Positions 1 to 6,641 of a stretch of 11,650 nucleotides of DNA are shown piece by piece. Position 1 is the stretch's first letter; the number at the start of each line of letters is the position of its first letter. The DNA comes from Phycisphaerales bacterium (lineage in GTDB: Bacteria > Planctomycetota > Phycisphaerae > Phycisphaerales > UBA1924), in contig JARGNC010000071.1 of NCBI GenBank assembly GCA_029212425.1, positions 1 to 11,650 of the forward strand, given 5' to 3'. The notes under the pieces are model-generated. The model ran no database searches and was not told the DNA's origin. It saw only the letters and a program-made list of their open reading frames with translations. Position numbers and translations under genes: made by a program.

Positions 1-387
1 CCGAAGTTTCTGCAAGCGAAGGAAGAAGCCGCGATTGCTGCGACAAGCGAGGATCTTCAAGCGATTGTCAACGCACTCGCGATGTATGTGTCCAAAGAGG
101 GCTCGTACCCCCGAGATGTGAATCGCATGAGGGTGGTCACTGCTCTGACCCCATACTTCAAATCCGAGAATCCGTTCGCGAAACCAGCGCCGATGGGAGG
201 CGTGTACGACTATGAGGGGCCGCCGAACTGGAACCCGCCTCAGATTTCGATTCGGAAGAACAACGGCAACAACTACACGGACAACATGGCGCTCAAGCTC
301 GATGAGTACCTCGATGACGGGGATCTCAAGACAGGCAAGCTCCGCAGTTTCGGGAGCCGGCTTGGGTACTTCTTCGACGGTCAGTAA
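1..387 (+). CDS. Pseudopilin-like (type II secretion / type IV pilin family) protein, 5' truncated
   Basis: The reading frame is open from the first base of the window and ends in TAA, giving the last 128 residues; the true start lies upstream. The visible part begins PKFLQAKEEAAIAATSEDL, followed by an N-A-L-x-M-Y helix, then a KEGSYP turn, a YDY motif and a C-terminal segment with LDDGDLKTGKLR. This matches what follows the hydrophobic N-terminal helix in GspG/GspH-type pseudopilins: an amphipathic helix ending near a Y..xxG.YP motif, then a small beta region. The prepilin peptidase site and hydrophobic helix would lie in the missing roughly 25-30 residues. Such proteins are inserted in the inner membrane and assemble into short pilus-like filaments. 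Planctomycetes carry many stand-alone pseudopilin-like proteins, so membership in a complete secretion system cannot be inferred. The family call is fairly secure; the specific role is unknown. Confidence 0.7.
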   Translation, partial: PKFLQAKEEAAIAATSEDLQAIVNALAMYVSKEGSYPRDVNRMRVVTALTPYFKSENPFAKPAPMGGVYDYEGPPNWNPPQISIRKNNGNNYTDNMALKLDEYLDDGDLKTGKLRSFGSRLGYFFDGQ

Positions 388-396
388 ACCTGATAT

Positions 397-1308
397 TCAG
401 TCTCGGAACTGTTCGTGACAGCTCTTGCAGGATTGCTTGAACGCGTTGAGTGCTTCAACTGCTGCGGGCCATTGCTTGGACTCAATCGCGACCTCAAGCT
501 CGCGTGCGGCTTCGATACTCAGGTCCAACTCGTAGGTCATGATCGGTCCTGAGTCCTTGATATAGCTGGTTCCGTGCATTGAGCGCATGAGGTCGTGCAT
601 CCGCCCGCTGATCGCTTCGGGCGTGAGGTCCGGGTGATCCTCCGGCGTTCTCCAGTCGTTCTTTGCGATCTCCCATATGCGATCGTGCAATCGATCGAGG
701 GTGCCCATCGCGCGGACGAACCCCTCGACCGGTGCTTTGGATGGGAGTTCGGGCATGGCACGGAGTGTTGATTCGTCGATCGGTTGCGCCTCGGACGCGG
801 CTTTCCACAGACCGGTGTAGTGCGCGGATGTGCCGGTTACTTTCATGAAGTCGTTCGCTTCTTGATTGGATATGAGTCCCGCGCCGATCGCGCCGACGCA
901 CAGCGCCGCGGGACCGCGATGTTTGCCGTGATGACAGTGGACATAGATTGGCTGTTCGGAGGTTTCGATCGCGGCTGCGAGTTCGAGAGCGCGTTCATCG
1001 GAGATCCCGTCGTATCCGATCGGGAGGTGGACGATCCGTATGCCGTAGGGCGCTGCGAGTTCTGGATTTGGTGGGATCGCGTCCACGCTGACGACTGTTC
1101 GGATACCCATCTCTGCGAGCTGCGCGTAGTGGGCGGCTTCGGGTGGCTCCCCCCCTGAGTACAGACCCGGTTTGAGTTGATGGAGATTGTGGATCGGACC
1201 GGGGTGAATCGGTTCGTTTTTGGTGGTTTGAGGTTGTCGGTTCTGGGAACACGCGATGGGGAGCACTGCCACCATGGCGCACGCAAAAATAAGGTATATC
1301 CGTATCAT
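397..1308 (-). CDS. Exported CX5R (tyrosine/dual-specificity) phosphatase-like protein fused to a C-terminal c-type heme domain
   Basis: 303 residues from the ATG at 1308; the frame continues upstream to 1527, but only this start gives an export signal and lies behind a promoter. Residues 1-20 form a hydrophobic leader ending LPIAC; Cys20 could be lipidated, though Pro at -3 is atypical for a lipobox. Residues about 45-170 resemble the DUF442/DSP-type phosphatases of planctomycetes: PGLYSGGEP, GIRTVVSVD, HLPIGYDG, and the P-loop HCHHGKHRG with nucleophile Cys125 and Arg131 (CX5R); Asp100 or Asp104 is a candidate general acid. Residues about 185-303 are predicted helical and end in CKSCH (294-298) five residues from the C-terminus, the position of the heme motif in cytochrome c'. 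The call is therefore an extracytoplasmic phosphatase-heme fusion, possibly redox- or gas-sensing; that role is inference. It converges on the pseudopilin gene (9-base gap) and diverges from queD. Confidence 0.75.
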   Translation of the reverse strand: MIRIYLIFACAMVAVLPIACSQNRQPQTTKNEPIHPGPIHNLHQLKPGLYSGGEPPEAAHYAQLAEMGIRTVVSVDAIPPNPELAAPYGIRIVHLPIGYDGISDERALELAAAIETSEQPIYVHCHHGKHRGPAALCVGAIGAGLISNQEANDFMKVTGTSAHYTGLWKAASEAQPIDESTLRAMPELPSKAPVEGFVRAMGTLDRLHDRIWEIAKNDWRTPEDHPDLTPEAISGRMHDLMRSMHGTSYIKDSGPIMTYELDLSIEAARELEVAIESKQWPAAVEALNAFKQSCKSCHEQFRD

Positions 1309-1314
1309 GCCGGG

Positions 1315-1343
1315 AGTATAGAAGGTGGTTCTTTGAGCCGCAA
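1315..1343 (-). promoter_or_regulatory. Promoter of the phosphatase-heme gene, predicted leaderless
   Basis: Read on the minus strand: TTGCGG, a 17-base spacer, then TATACT, then six bases (CCCGGC) and the ATG at 1308. The -10 matches the sigma70 consensus at 5 of 6 positions and there is no ribosome-binding site. Transcription would start on or next to the A of the start codon. Confidence 0.55.
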
Positions 1344-1349
1344 TCGGCA

Positions 1350-1355
1350 TACGAT
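1350..1355 (+). promoter_or_regulatory. Candidate -10 box of queD, predicted leaderless
   Basis: TACGAT is followed by five bases and the queD ATG. No Shine-Dalgarno sequence can fit between the neighbouring divergent promoter and the start. Its -35 region would fall inside the spacer of the divergent phosphatase promoter, so the two promoters overlap. No convincing -35 hexamer is visible. Confidence 0.4.
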
Positions 1356-1360
1356 GCTCT

Positions 1361-1828
1361 ATGGTGTATCGAGTTTGCAAGAGCTTTGAGATCGAGAGCG
1401 GGCACATGCTTTCTAAGCATCCCGGACGATGCAAATATCCGCACGGGCATTCGCGCCGAGTGGATCTGGTCATCGCGTCGGGACACCTCGGCGATGGGGA
1501 TATGGTCTGTGATTTCAAATCGCTCAAACTCGCGGTCGAGGACTACATCGATTCCTATGACCACGCGTTGATGGTCAACTCGAAAGATCCGATCCTCGAC
1601 CAGCTGACCCAAGAGAATCAATCTCGCGTCATTGTGTGCGAAGATGAAGATCCGACGACGGAAGTGCTCGCACGGCGCATCTACAAATATGTGTCAGCAC
1701 AGCTGGTGTCGGGCGGTACCTACGCAGACCGCAACGGCAAAGAGTTCGTCCTCCCAGCTGGGTTGACCCTTGAGCGGGTCCGGGTCACCGAAACCAGCAG
1801 TTCCTGGGCGGAATACGGGATTTCGTAA
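1361..1828 (+). CDS. queD: 6-carboxy-5,6,7,8-tetrahydropterin synthase
   Basis: 155 residues. QueD converts 7,8-dihydroneopterin triphosphate into 6-carboxytetrahydropterin, the first dedicated step after GTP cyclohydrolase on the way to preQ0 and queuosine. The zinc ligands are visible as His15 in ESGHML and His28/His30 in PHGH, with the catalytic Cys24 just before them (GRCKYPHGH). The family signatures MVCDFKSLK, SYDHALMVN, PTTEVLARRIY and the late VRVTETSSSWAEY glutamate are all present, and the length is normal for bacterial QueD rather than the longer eukaryotic PTPS. The ATG at 1361 directly precedes the conserved first strand. queC and queE lie 2.4 kb downstream on the same strand, separated by a protease gene and an opposed gene, so they are not in one transcript with queD. 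Confidence is high; PTPS-type homologues of other function exist but the context supports QueD. Confidence 0.93.
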   Translation: MVYRVCKSFEIESGHMLSKHPGRCKYPHGHSRRVDLVIASGHLGDGDMVCDFKSLKLAVEDYIDSYDHALMVNSKDPILDQLTQENQSRVIVCEDEDPTTEVLARRIYKYVSAQLVSGGTYADRNGKEFVLPAGLTLERVRVTETSSSWAEYGIS

Positions 1829-1914
1829 TCACAACTCACGGAATCCGAAGAACCGTACCGGGATGGCAATAGACCTGCATCCGCGGGCGTTGTTGTGTTG
1901 TAGGTTTGTACACG

Positions 1915-1920
1915 AAGGAG
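1915..1920 (+). promoter_or_regulatory. Shine-Dalgarno site of the HtrA protease
   Basis: AAGGAG lies seven bases before the ATG at 1928 and decides this start. It contrasts with the neighbouring queD and queC starts, which lack such a site. Confidence 0.85.
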
Positions 1921-1927
1921 TCTCCAT

Positions 1928-3340
1928 ATGTTCAGAATGAATCGTCCCACAAAAGCATTCCCAGCGATCGCCGCAGTTGTGTCCATGCTCGGATTGTGCG
2001 GCTCCACCTCCGCGATGAACACTGGTGCTGAGATCGGAACAGCGCCGGACGATACACAGAAACACGCGATGAACATGGCGATGGATCTCTCAGTCGCATT
2101 CGAATACGCGAGCGACACGATCGAGGATTCGGTCGTGCATGTCATGACTGAAGATGAGAACCGGCGCGGGTTCCGTCAGCAGACAGGTCTTGGTTCGGGA
2201 GTCATCGCTGATGAACGCGGGTACATCCTGACCAACGCTCATGTCGTTGAAGCAGGGAAGTACATCAATGTTCGACTCAGCGATGGACGCGAGGTTCCAG
2301 CGGAGCTCATCGGGACCTTTGCAGAAACGGATGTCGCGGTTCTCAAGATCCAAGCGGATGGACTCGTCCCCGCTGTGTTCGGAGATTCGGAGGATCTACG
2401 AGTCGGTCAATGGGTGCTCGCGATCGGATCGCCTTTCGGGTTCCAGCAATCTGTAACAGCGGGGATCGTGAGCGCGAAGGGGCGCGGCTCGGTCAATATG
2501 TCCCCCGGCGACGAGGCGAACGCGCCGCAGCGGTTCCAAGAGTTCATCCAGACAGACGCCGCGATCAATCCTGGGAACTCGGGGGGTCCATTGGTTGATC
2601 TGAATGGACGAGTCATCGGGATCAACACCGCGATCTTGTCGAGATCAGGCGGGAACAACGGGCTGGGATTCGCGATCCCGATTGATATTGCTGGCGCTGT
2701 CATGACGCGGATTATCGACAACGGACGCGTCGATCGTGGTTGGTTGGGTGTCGAGATGGGTGAGCTTGAGCCGACGGATGCGTACGACCTTGGTATCGAC
2801 GGCGGGGTGGTGCTCAATCGAGTTGTTCCGGGTGGTCCCGCAGAACAAGCCGGGCTTCTCAAGGATGATGTCGTCGTATCGCTCGGCGGACGCACAACAG
2901 AAAACCTCGTCCGTATGGGCAACGCGATCATGCTTGTCCGTCCCGGAATCCCGACCGAGATCGAGTACATCCGCGACGGGAAGTTACGCCGCGGGAATGC
3001 GACGCTCCAAGACCGCGATGAACAACGCGCGATCGCGTATGGAGGTGCGTTTATCGAGAAACTCGGATTCTCAGTCGTTCCGGACGAGCGCGTTGTGACC
3101 AGAAGAGGGCGCGTCGTGGATCGGATCGCGGGATTCCAGGTGCTCGAAGTCTCACCAAACTCCACAGCGGATGAAGCGGGTCTTGAATCGAGAGACTTTC
3201 TTTACGAGATTGATGGTCGATCTTTCGAGGATCCGGACCAGCTCAAATCGTTCTTCTCCGAAGCAAACTACCAAGAAGGTGTGCGTCTCAAGCTCATCCG
3301 TGGAAACATGCGTGGATACATCGACCTGACGAGCAAATAG
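1928..3340 (+). CDS. HtrA/DegP-type periplasmic serine protease with two PDZ domains
   Basis: 470 residues, normal for DegP/DegQ-type S1C proteases. The ATG is set by a strong AAGGAG at 1915-1920, seven bases upstream. Residues 1-29 form a signal peptide with a likely cleavage after GSTSA. The trypsin-like domain carries the catalytic triad His105 (LTNAHVV), Asp135 (ETDVAVLK) and Ser218 (NPGNSGGPL). The GLGSGVI strand and the LGFAIPID strand are typical. PDZ1 covers about 268-350 (starting GWLGVEMG) and PDZ2 about 378-465, with the APxSPA-type element VSPNSTADEAGL. Such enzymes degrade or refold misfolded envelope proteins, often as oligomers. The stretch 1829-1927 upstream has no convincing sigma70 promoter, so stress-dependent control is possible but not shown. 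It converges with the gene at 3368 (27-base gap). I do not assign degP, degQ or degS specifically, because orthology cannot be settled by eye. Confidence 0.95.
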   Translation: MFRMNRPTKAFPAIAAVVSMLGLCGSTSAMNTGAEIGTAPDDTQKHAMNMAMDLSVAFEYASDTIEDSVVHVMTEDENRRGFRQQTGLGSGVIADERGYILTNAHVVEAGKYINVRLSDGREVPAELIGTFAETDVAVLKIQADGLVPAVFGDSEDLRVGQWVLAIGSPFGFQQSVTAGIVSAKGRGSVNMSPGDEANAPQRFQEFIQTDAAINPGNSGGPLVDLNGRVIGINTAILSRSGGNNGLGFAIPIDIAGAVMTRIIDNGRVDRGWLGVEMGELEPTDAYDLGIDGGVVLNRVVPGGPAEQAGLLKDDVVVSLGGRTTENLVRMGNAIMLVRPGIPTEIEYIRDGKLRRGNATLQDRDEQRAIAYGGAFIEKLGFSVVPDERVVTRRGRVVDRIAGFQVLEVSPNSTADEAGLESRDFLYEIDGRSFEDPDQLKSFFSEANYQEGVRLKLIRGNMRGYIDLTSK

Positions 3341-3367
3341 CAGGATCGATGATCAGCATCAACCTGG

Positions 3368-4165
3368 TTACTTTGAATGCGGAGGGTTGGGCACGCCTGT
3401 ACAACCCTTCGCTTTGAGCTTTTTGATCTTCGCAAGGACTTTGTCCGCTCTGATCTGGAATCCTGCTTTGAGTCGTGAGCGTTGGAGCTCGGCACGGATC
3501 ACGCGGATCTCTTCGCTTGTCGGATCCATCGGGAGCAGCGCCATTGCGAGCCAGGTGCGGACGCGTTTGCGAGGGGAGTGGCGCGAAGCCCAGTAGATGA
3601 TGGAGAGGAAGACAAGCGCGATCGCGATTGCCGCGAAAATGATGGGGGTGTGCGATCCGGTGCGCGTCCATGCGTAGTACCCCGCTCCCGCGACGATCAG
3701 TGAGACGACCAAAATCAGGAGTCGAGCAAACGGGGTGAGACGCTCGAAAGTGTCCTCGTCGTACAGACGCGCGAAACAGAAAAACGCATGGCGGATCATC
3801 TCTTCACGCTCAGCGGGTTTGAGTTTGCCCTCCGCTCTGGTCTGCTCCATCGCGGTGCAGTTCTCGATCCGTTTGGAAACGATCGGCAGCATGTCGGGTT
3901 CGAAAGTTGCGGAGCTTTTCGGATCGGGAAGGATCGAGATCGGTCGTTCCTCGATCGGGCGTTCGACGCGGCAATTGCAAGTCATGCAAGTGAGTTCATG
4001 GTGGGGATGGCCGTGGCGTCCCTTGTCCATGCAGAGGAAATATCGTTTGTGTTCCGCTTGAGCCAACCGGAACCGGCATTCCTTTCGGCAGACCGGGCAG
4101 TAGTCGGAGGTGACCCCGATTGGGCGAACACGCAGCACCGTCGCGCTGATGAGCGAGAATGGCAT
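3368..4165 (-). CDS. Cysteine-rich (zinc-ribbon-like) protein with two transmembrane helices, function unknown
   Basis: 265 residues from the ATG at 4165. An in-frame start at 4204 is possible but lies upstream of the -10 box, so the shorter form is preferred. The N-terminal third has seven cysteines in zinc-ribbon-like spacing: C23-x2-C26-x3-C30, C45, then C60-x2-C63-x-C65, with a histidine cluster GRHGHPHH at 49-56. The middle is charged and likely helical. Two hydrophobic segments follow at about 146-167 and 173-193, separated by a short polar turn, so both the metal-binding N-terminus and the basic C-terminal tail (LAKIKKLKAKG) should face the same side, probably the cytoplasm. I do not recognise a named family. 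It is not transcribed with its neighbours: it converges on the protease gene and diverges from queC. A metal- or nucleic-acid-binding membrane anchor is conceivable, but nothing in the sequence establishes it. Confidence 0.75.
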   Translation of the reverse strand: MPFSLISATVLRVRPIGVTSDYCPVCRKECRFRLAQAEHKRYFLCMDKGRHGHPHHELTCMTCNCRVERPIEERPISILPDPKSSATFEPDMLPIVSKRIENCTAMEQTRAEGKLKPAEREEMIRHAFFCFARLYDEDTFERLTPFARLLILVVSLIVAGAGYYAWTRTGSHTPIIFAAIAIALVFLSIIYWASRHSPRKRVRTWLAMALLPMDPTSEEIRVIRAELQRSRLKAGFQIRADKVLAKIKKLKAKGCTGVPNPPHSK

Positions 4166-4170
4166 ATCTG

Positions 4171-4176
4171 AGTATA
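4171..4176 (-). promoter_or_regulatory. -10 box of the zinc-ribbon membrane protein gene, predicted leaderless
   Basis: On the minus strand TATACT is followed by CAGAT and the ATG at 4165, a five-base gap with no ribosome-binding site. The -10 matches consensus at 5 of 6 positions. No clear -35 hexamer is seen at 16-18 bases. Confidence 0.5.
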
Positions 4177-4223
4177 CTCGAAACTCCAAGTTTGGTGGCA
4201 TCAAATCCGCAGTTCCGCCGACC

Positions 4224-4229
4224 TACCGT
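4224..4229 (+). promoter_or_regulatory. Candidate -10 box of queCE, predicted leaderless
   Basis: TACCGT keeps the three most conserved -10 positions (T1, A2, T6) and ends five bases before the queC ATG. There is no Shine-Dalgarno sequence. On its own the match is weak; the constant spacing shared with other genes in the window is the main support. Confidence 0.3.
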
Positions 4230-4234
4230 TGTAA

Positions 4235-4960
4235 ATGCCAGCAGAAACGGACAATTCGACCACCCCATCAGCACCTGGAACCAAAGGTCATGCGGTCGTG
4301 TTGCTGTCCGGCGGGTTGGATTCGACGACGGTACTCGCGATGGCGGCTTCGCAGGGATACACCTGCCACACCATCGCGTTCGACTACGGACAGCGCCATC
4401 GCAACGAGCTCGCAGCGAGCGAAATACTGAGCACCAAGCTTGGTGCCGCGTCGCATCGGGTCTTCCCGATCAACATCGGCGCGTTCGGTGGATCAGCACT
4501 CACGGCGGACATCGAGGTCCCTAAGGGACGCGATGAATCCGCGATGACAGACATCCCGATCACCTATGTCCCGGCGCGGAATCTGGTGTTCCTGTCGATC
4601 GCGATGGCGCTCGCGGAAACCCTGGGAGCGAAGGATCTGTTTATTGGCGTCAACGCGGTGGACTACTCCGGATACCCAGACTGTCGACCAGAGTTCATCG
4701 AATCATTTGCAACGACTGCGAACCTTGCGACCAAGCTGGGGGTTGATGGGAATGCGATCCGTGTCCACACGCCTTTGATGGAGATGACCAAAGCGGAGAT
4801 CGTGCAAGCGGGTGTCGCTCTGGGAGTGGACTACGCGATGACGCATTCGTGCTACGACCCGATCGAAGGCAAAGCGTGCGGCGAGTGCGATTCATGCATC
4901 CTCCGCAGTCGCGGGTTTGAACAAGCTGGTATTCAAGACCCAACGGTGTACGCACGATGA
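4235..4960 (+). CDS. queC: 7-cyano-7-deazaguanine (preQ0) synthase
   Basis: 241 residues. QueC uses ATP and ammonia to convert 7-carboxy-7-deazaguanine into preQ0, the last shared step before queuosine or archaeosine branches. The ATP pyrophosphatase P-loop SGGLDSTT is at residues 25-32, followed by FDYGQRH, the VPARN motif (112-116) and GVNAVDYSGYPDCRPEF, which are diagnostic of QueC. The zinc site is complete: Cys206, Cys215, Cys218 and Cys221 in HSCYDP...CGECDSC. There is a polar N-terminal extension of about 18 residues rich in Thr, Ser and Pro before the core; no nearer ATG exists, so the start at 4235 is kept. The stop codon overlaps the start of queE by four bases (ATGA), indicating translational coupling. 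Confidence is high. Confidence 0.95.
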   Translation: MPAETDNSTTPSAPGTKGHAVVLLSGGLDSTTVLAMAASQGYTCHTIAFDYGQRHRNELAASEILSTKLGAASHRVFPINIGAFGGSALTADIEVPKGRDESAMTDIPITYVPARNLVFLSIAMALAETLGAKDLFIGVNAVDYSGYPDCRPEFIESFATTANLATKLGVDGNAIRVHTPLMEMTKAEIVQAGVALGVDYAMTHSCYDPIEGKACGECDSCILRSRGFEQAGIQDPTVYAR

Positions 4961-5667
4961 GCGCGTCGCTACCAATCTCAGAAACATTCGTCTCCATCCA
5001 AGGCGAGGGCAAACTCACCGGGGTTCCGAGCTGGTTCTGCCGCGTGTCGGGGTGCAATCTGCGATGCACCTGGTGTGACACGCCTTACGCGAGTTGGGCT
5101 CCTGAGAAGACGACGCGGACTGTCGATGAACTCGTGGATGAAGCGGTCGCGAGCGGTGTGGGGCACGCGGTGCTCACCGGCGGCGAACCCATGATGTTCG
5201 CGGAGGTTGCTGTGTTGTCCTCAGCGCTGTCCAAAGCGGGGTTGCACATCACTGTGGAAACAGCGGGGACGCTTGTGCTGCCGGGGTTGGTGTGCAATCT
5301 GATGAGTCTTTCTCCGAAGCTTGCCAACTCGACGCCGACAGACGATCCGAGGGATGCATCAGGCGCGTGGGCGAAGCGGCACGAAGAACGCAGACTCGAC
5401 TATGGCGCGATTAACGAGTTGATCGCGTCAACGCGCGATCGTCAGCTCAAGTTTGTGGTGAGTTCGCGCGAGGATCTTCCAGAGATCGAATCGGTGCTTG
5501 CGAATATCTGTGGCTATGCGCCCAGTGATGTGATGCTGATGCCTGAAGGCGTGACGGTCCCTGATCCAGCGTCGATCGCATGGGTGGTCGAAGAGTGTGT
5601 GTCGCGCGGCTGGAGCTATTGCCCGCGTGTGCATGTGCAGCTGTTCGGGGACACGCGCGGGACCTGA
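4957..5667 (+). CDS. queE: 7-carboxy-7-deazaguanine synthase, radical SAM enzyme
   Basis: 236 residues. QueE converts 6-carboxytetrahydropterin (the QueD product) into 7-carboxy-7-deazaguanine (the QueC substrate) with a radical S-adenosylmethionine mechanism. The N-terminus has the QueE signature ETFVSIQGEGKLTGVPS, then the [4Fe-4S] motif C33-x3-C37-x2-C40 (CNLRCTWCDT). The SAM-binding LTGGEP is at 73-78, the VETAGT strand at 100-105, and the SLSPKLANS element at about 117-125 is also typical. The ATG overlaps the queC stop, so start and operon membership are well supported. It ends 22 bases before the convergent lipoprotein gene at 5690; no obvious hairpin terminator lies in that gap. Size and motifs are normal, with no missing ligand. 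Confidence 0.95.
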   Translation: MSASLPISETFVSIQGEGKLTGVPSWFCRVSGCNLRCTWCDTPYASWAPEKTTRTVDELVDEAVASGVGHAVLTGGEPMMFAEVAVLSSALSKAGLHITVETAGTLVLPGLVCNLMSLSPKLANSTPTDDPRDASGAWAKRHEERRLDYGAINELIASTRDRQLKFVVSSREDLPEIESVLANICGYAPSDVMLMPEGVTVPDPASIAWVVEECVSRGWSYCPRVHVQLFGDTRGT

Positions 5668-5689
5668 AGCTGAATGAGTTCAGATTCGA

Positions 5690-6058
5690 TCAATCGCGCC
5701 ACTTGTCAGTTGCGACGCCGTGCTCGAAAGTGATGTGGGCGCTTTCCTCGACATGTTTCTGGCTTGATCCGGAGAAGATCAGGAACAGCGAACCCGAGCC
5801 GTGCTCTTTTTTGGTCCAGTTCCATGTCCATGTTTCAGAACCGTCATCGTTCTTCTTCCGGCTGGTGGGTTCAGAGAGGATCCCAAGAACATCGTCTTGT
5901 GTGCTCTTGTCGAGCTTGACGCGGGACAGGTCACTTGGTTGCACATACGCGCCGCTGATGCTGGTGCTTTTGTCCTGACTGAGCAGGCAGCCTCCGAGCA
6001 TTGCAGGGGATGCGAGCAGGACAGTGGATACGAGTGCGAGCGTGGTTCGTGATGACAT
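5690..6058 (-). CDS. Small BamE/SmpA-like lipoprotein
   Basis: 122 residues from the ATG at 6058, which has GGAG eight bases upstream (6067-6070); a TTG one codon earlier is an unnecessary alternative. Residues 1-24 form a lipoprotein signal peptide with a good lipobox, LGGC, making Cys24 the lipidated residue. The mature part resembles the two-helix, three-strand SmpA/OmlA/BamE fold: LDKSTQDDVLGILSEPTSRK corresponds to the helix-turn-G/S-x-P element, followed by a W-rich strand (ETWTWNWTKK), a LFLIF strand and a final strand ending near DKW. BamE itself belongs to the outer-membrane beta-barrel assembly complex, but many paralogues with this fold have other roles, so function beyond an envelope lipoprotein is not assigned. 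A candidate -10, TATATA on the minus strand at 6084-6089, would give a leader of about 20 bases. Confidence in the fold is moderate. Confidence 0.7.
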   Translation of the reverse strand: MSSRTTLALVSTVLLASPAMLGGCLLSQDKSTSISGAYVQPSDLSRVKLDKSTQDDVLGILSEPTSRKKNDDGSETWTWNWTKKEHGSGSLFLIFSGSSQKHVEESAHITFEHGVATDKWRD

Positions 6059-6083
6059 CAATAATTCTCCAGAGTGTGGTATC

Positions 6084-6089
6084 TATATA
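6084..6089 (-). promoter_or_regulatory. Candidate -10 box of the BamE-like lipoprotein gene
   Basis: An AT-rich block TATATA precedes the gene on the minus strand and leaves room for a short leader carrying the GGAG ribosome-binding site. No good -35 is visible, so this is tentative. Confidence 0.3.
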
Positions 6090-6123
6090 GGGAATGGTAT
6101 CGCGTTGGTTTCACCGCACGCAT

Positions 6124-6582
6124 TCATTTCTTACGAGCGGGAGCTTTCCGGAGCGGTTTGTTCACAGGAGGCGACTTTCGAGCGGTTCTCGCTTTGGGAG
6201 CACTGCTGGACACTCTTGGCGCGGAGTAGTTGCGTGGTGGGGATTTGGGTGCGTGTTCAAGCGTATTGACTCGTGTGGTGCGTGCATTGATGAATCCCGC
6301 TGTCGTCACAGTGGCGCGAGGTCCCGAGCGTGGGCCGGGGTCGTGATCGTGGTCTGAATCTCCAGAGCTCGCCCAAGGCGGTCGGTGTCCTCGTGGTCCA
6401 TGATGATTCCCGCACCCACAATGGTCGTGATGGTTGTGGTGCGGGCGTCCACCTTTATGAGGATGGTGCTTGTTGATCCCGAATGACTGTCGAATTTCAC
6501 AGCCCGTCATTGTGGGGAGGGTGAGAAACAGCGCGAGAAAGAGAGCGAATGGCAGGGCGAAGCATCGTGTTGTTCGTTTCAT
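6124..6582 (-). CDS. Histidine-rich lipoprotein with a basic C-terminal tail
   Basis: 152 residues from the ATG at 6582, set by AGGAG (6590-6594) seven bases upstream. The frame runs on to 6651, but that extension lacks a ribosome-binding site. Residues 1-28 are a lipoprotein signal: basic start, FALPFALFLALFLTLP, then MTGC with Cys28 as the lipidation site. Residues 39-80 are strikingly rich in histidine (clusters HHPH, HHNHHDHCGCGNHH, DHDHD) with a CGC pair at 55-57, a composition seen in periplasmic Ni, Zn, Cu or Co binding proteins. From about 100 on, the chain is disordered-looking and highly basic, rich in Ala, Pro, Lys, Arg and Ser, ending ARKK; this could bind acidic polymers. No known family is recognised. 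A Fur-type operator lies in the promoter region shared with the AhpD-like gene, so metal-responsive control is plausible. Metal binding is inferred from composition only. Confidence 0.65.
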   Translation of the reverse strand: MKRTTRCFALPFALFLALFLTLPTMTGCEIRQSFGINKHHPHKGGRPHHNHHDHCGCGNHHGPRGHRPPWASSGDSDHDHDPGPRSGPRATVTTAGFINARTTRVNTLEHAPKSPPRNYSAPRVSSSAPKARTARKSPPVNKPLRKAPARKK

Positions 6583-6641
6583 GGTTGATCTCCTGAGTGA
6601 TAGAAGTTCTCTGAAAGCAGACCGCATTGTGCGCAGAGAAT

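Noticed and set aside
1309..1360. preQ1 riboswitch in front of queD or queC.
   Set aside because: The gaps before both genes are too short (52 and 69 bases, each shared with a divergent promoter), and the predicted transcripts have no leader that could hold an aptamer.
1309..1527. Longer phosphatase protein starting at 1527 with 73 extra residues.
   Set aside because: The extension overlaps queD completely, reads through the promoter, and would hide the signal peptide at 1308.
1829..1927. Stem GGATG/CATCC between queD and the protease as a terminator.
   Set aside because: Only five pairs with a 12-base loop and no T-run; not supportable.
1960..3640. Octamer GCGATCGC occurring several times, resembling the cyanobacterial HIP1 repeat.
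   Set aside because: The copies mostly lie inside genes in frames that spell the common codons GCG and ATC, so codon preference explains them; by eye there is no evidence of excess beyond that.
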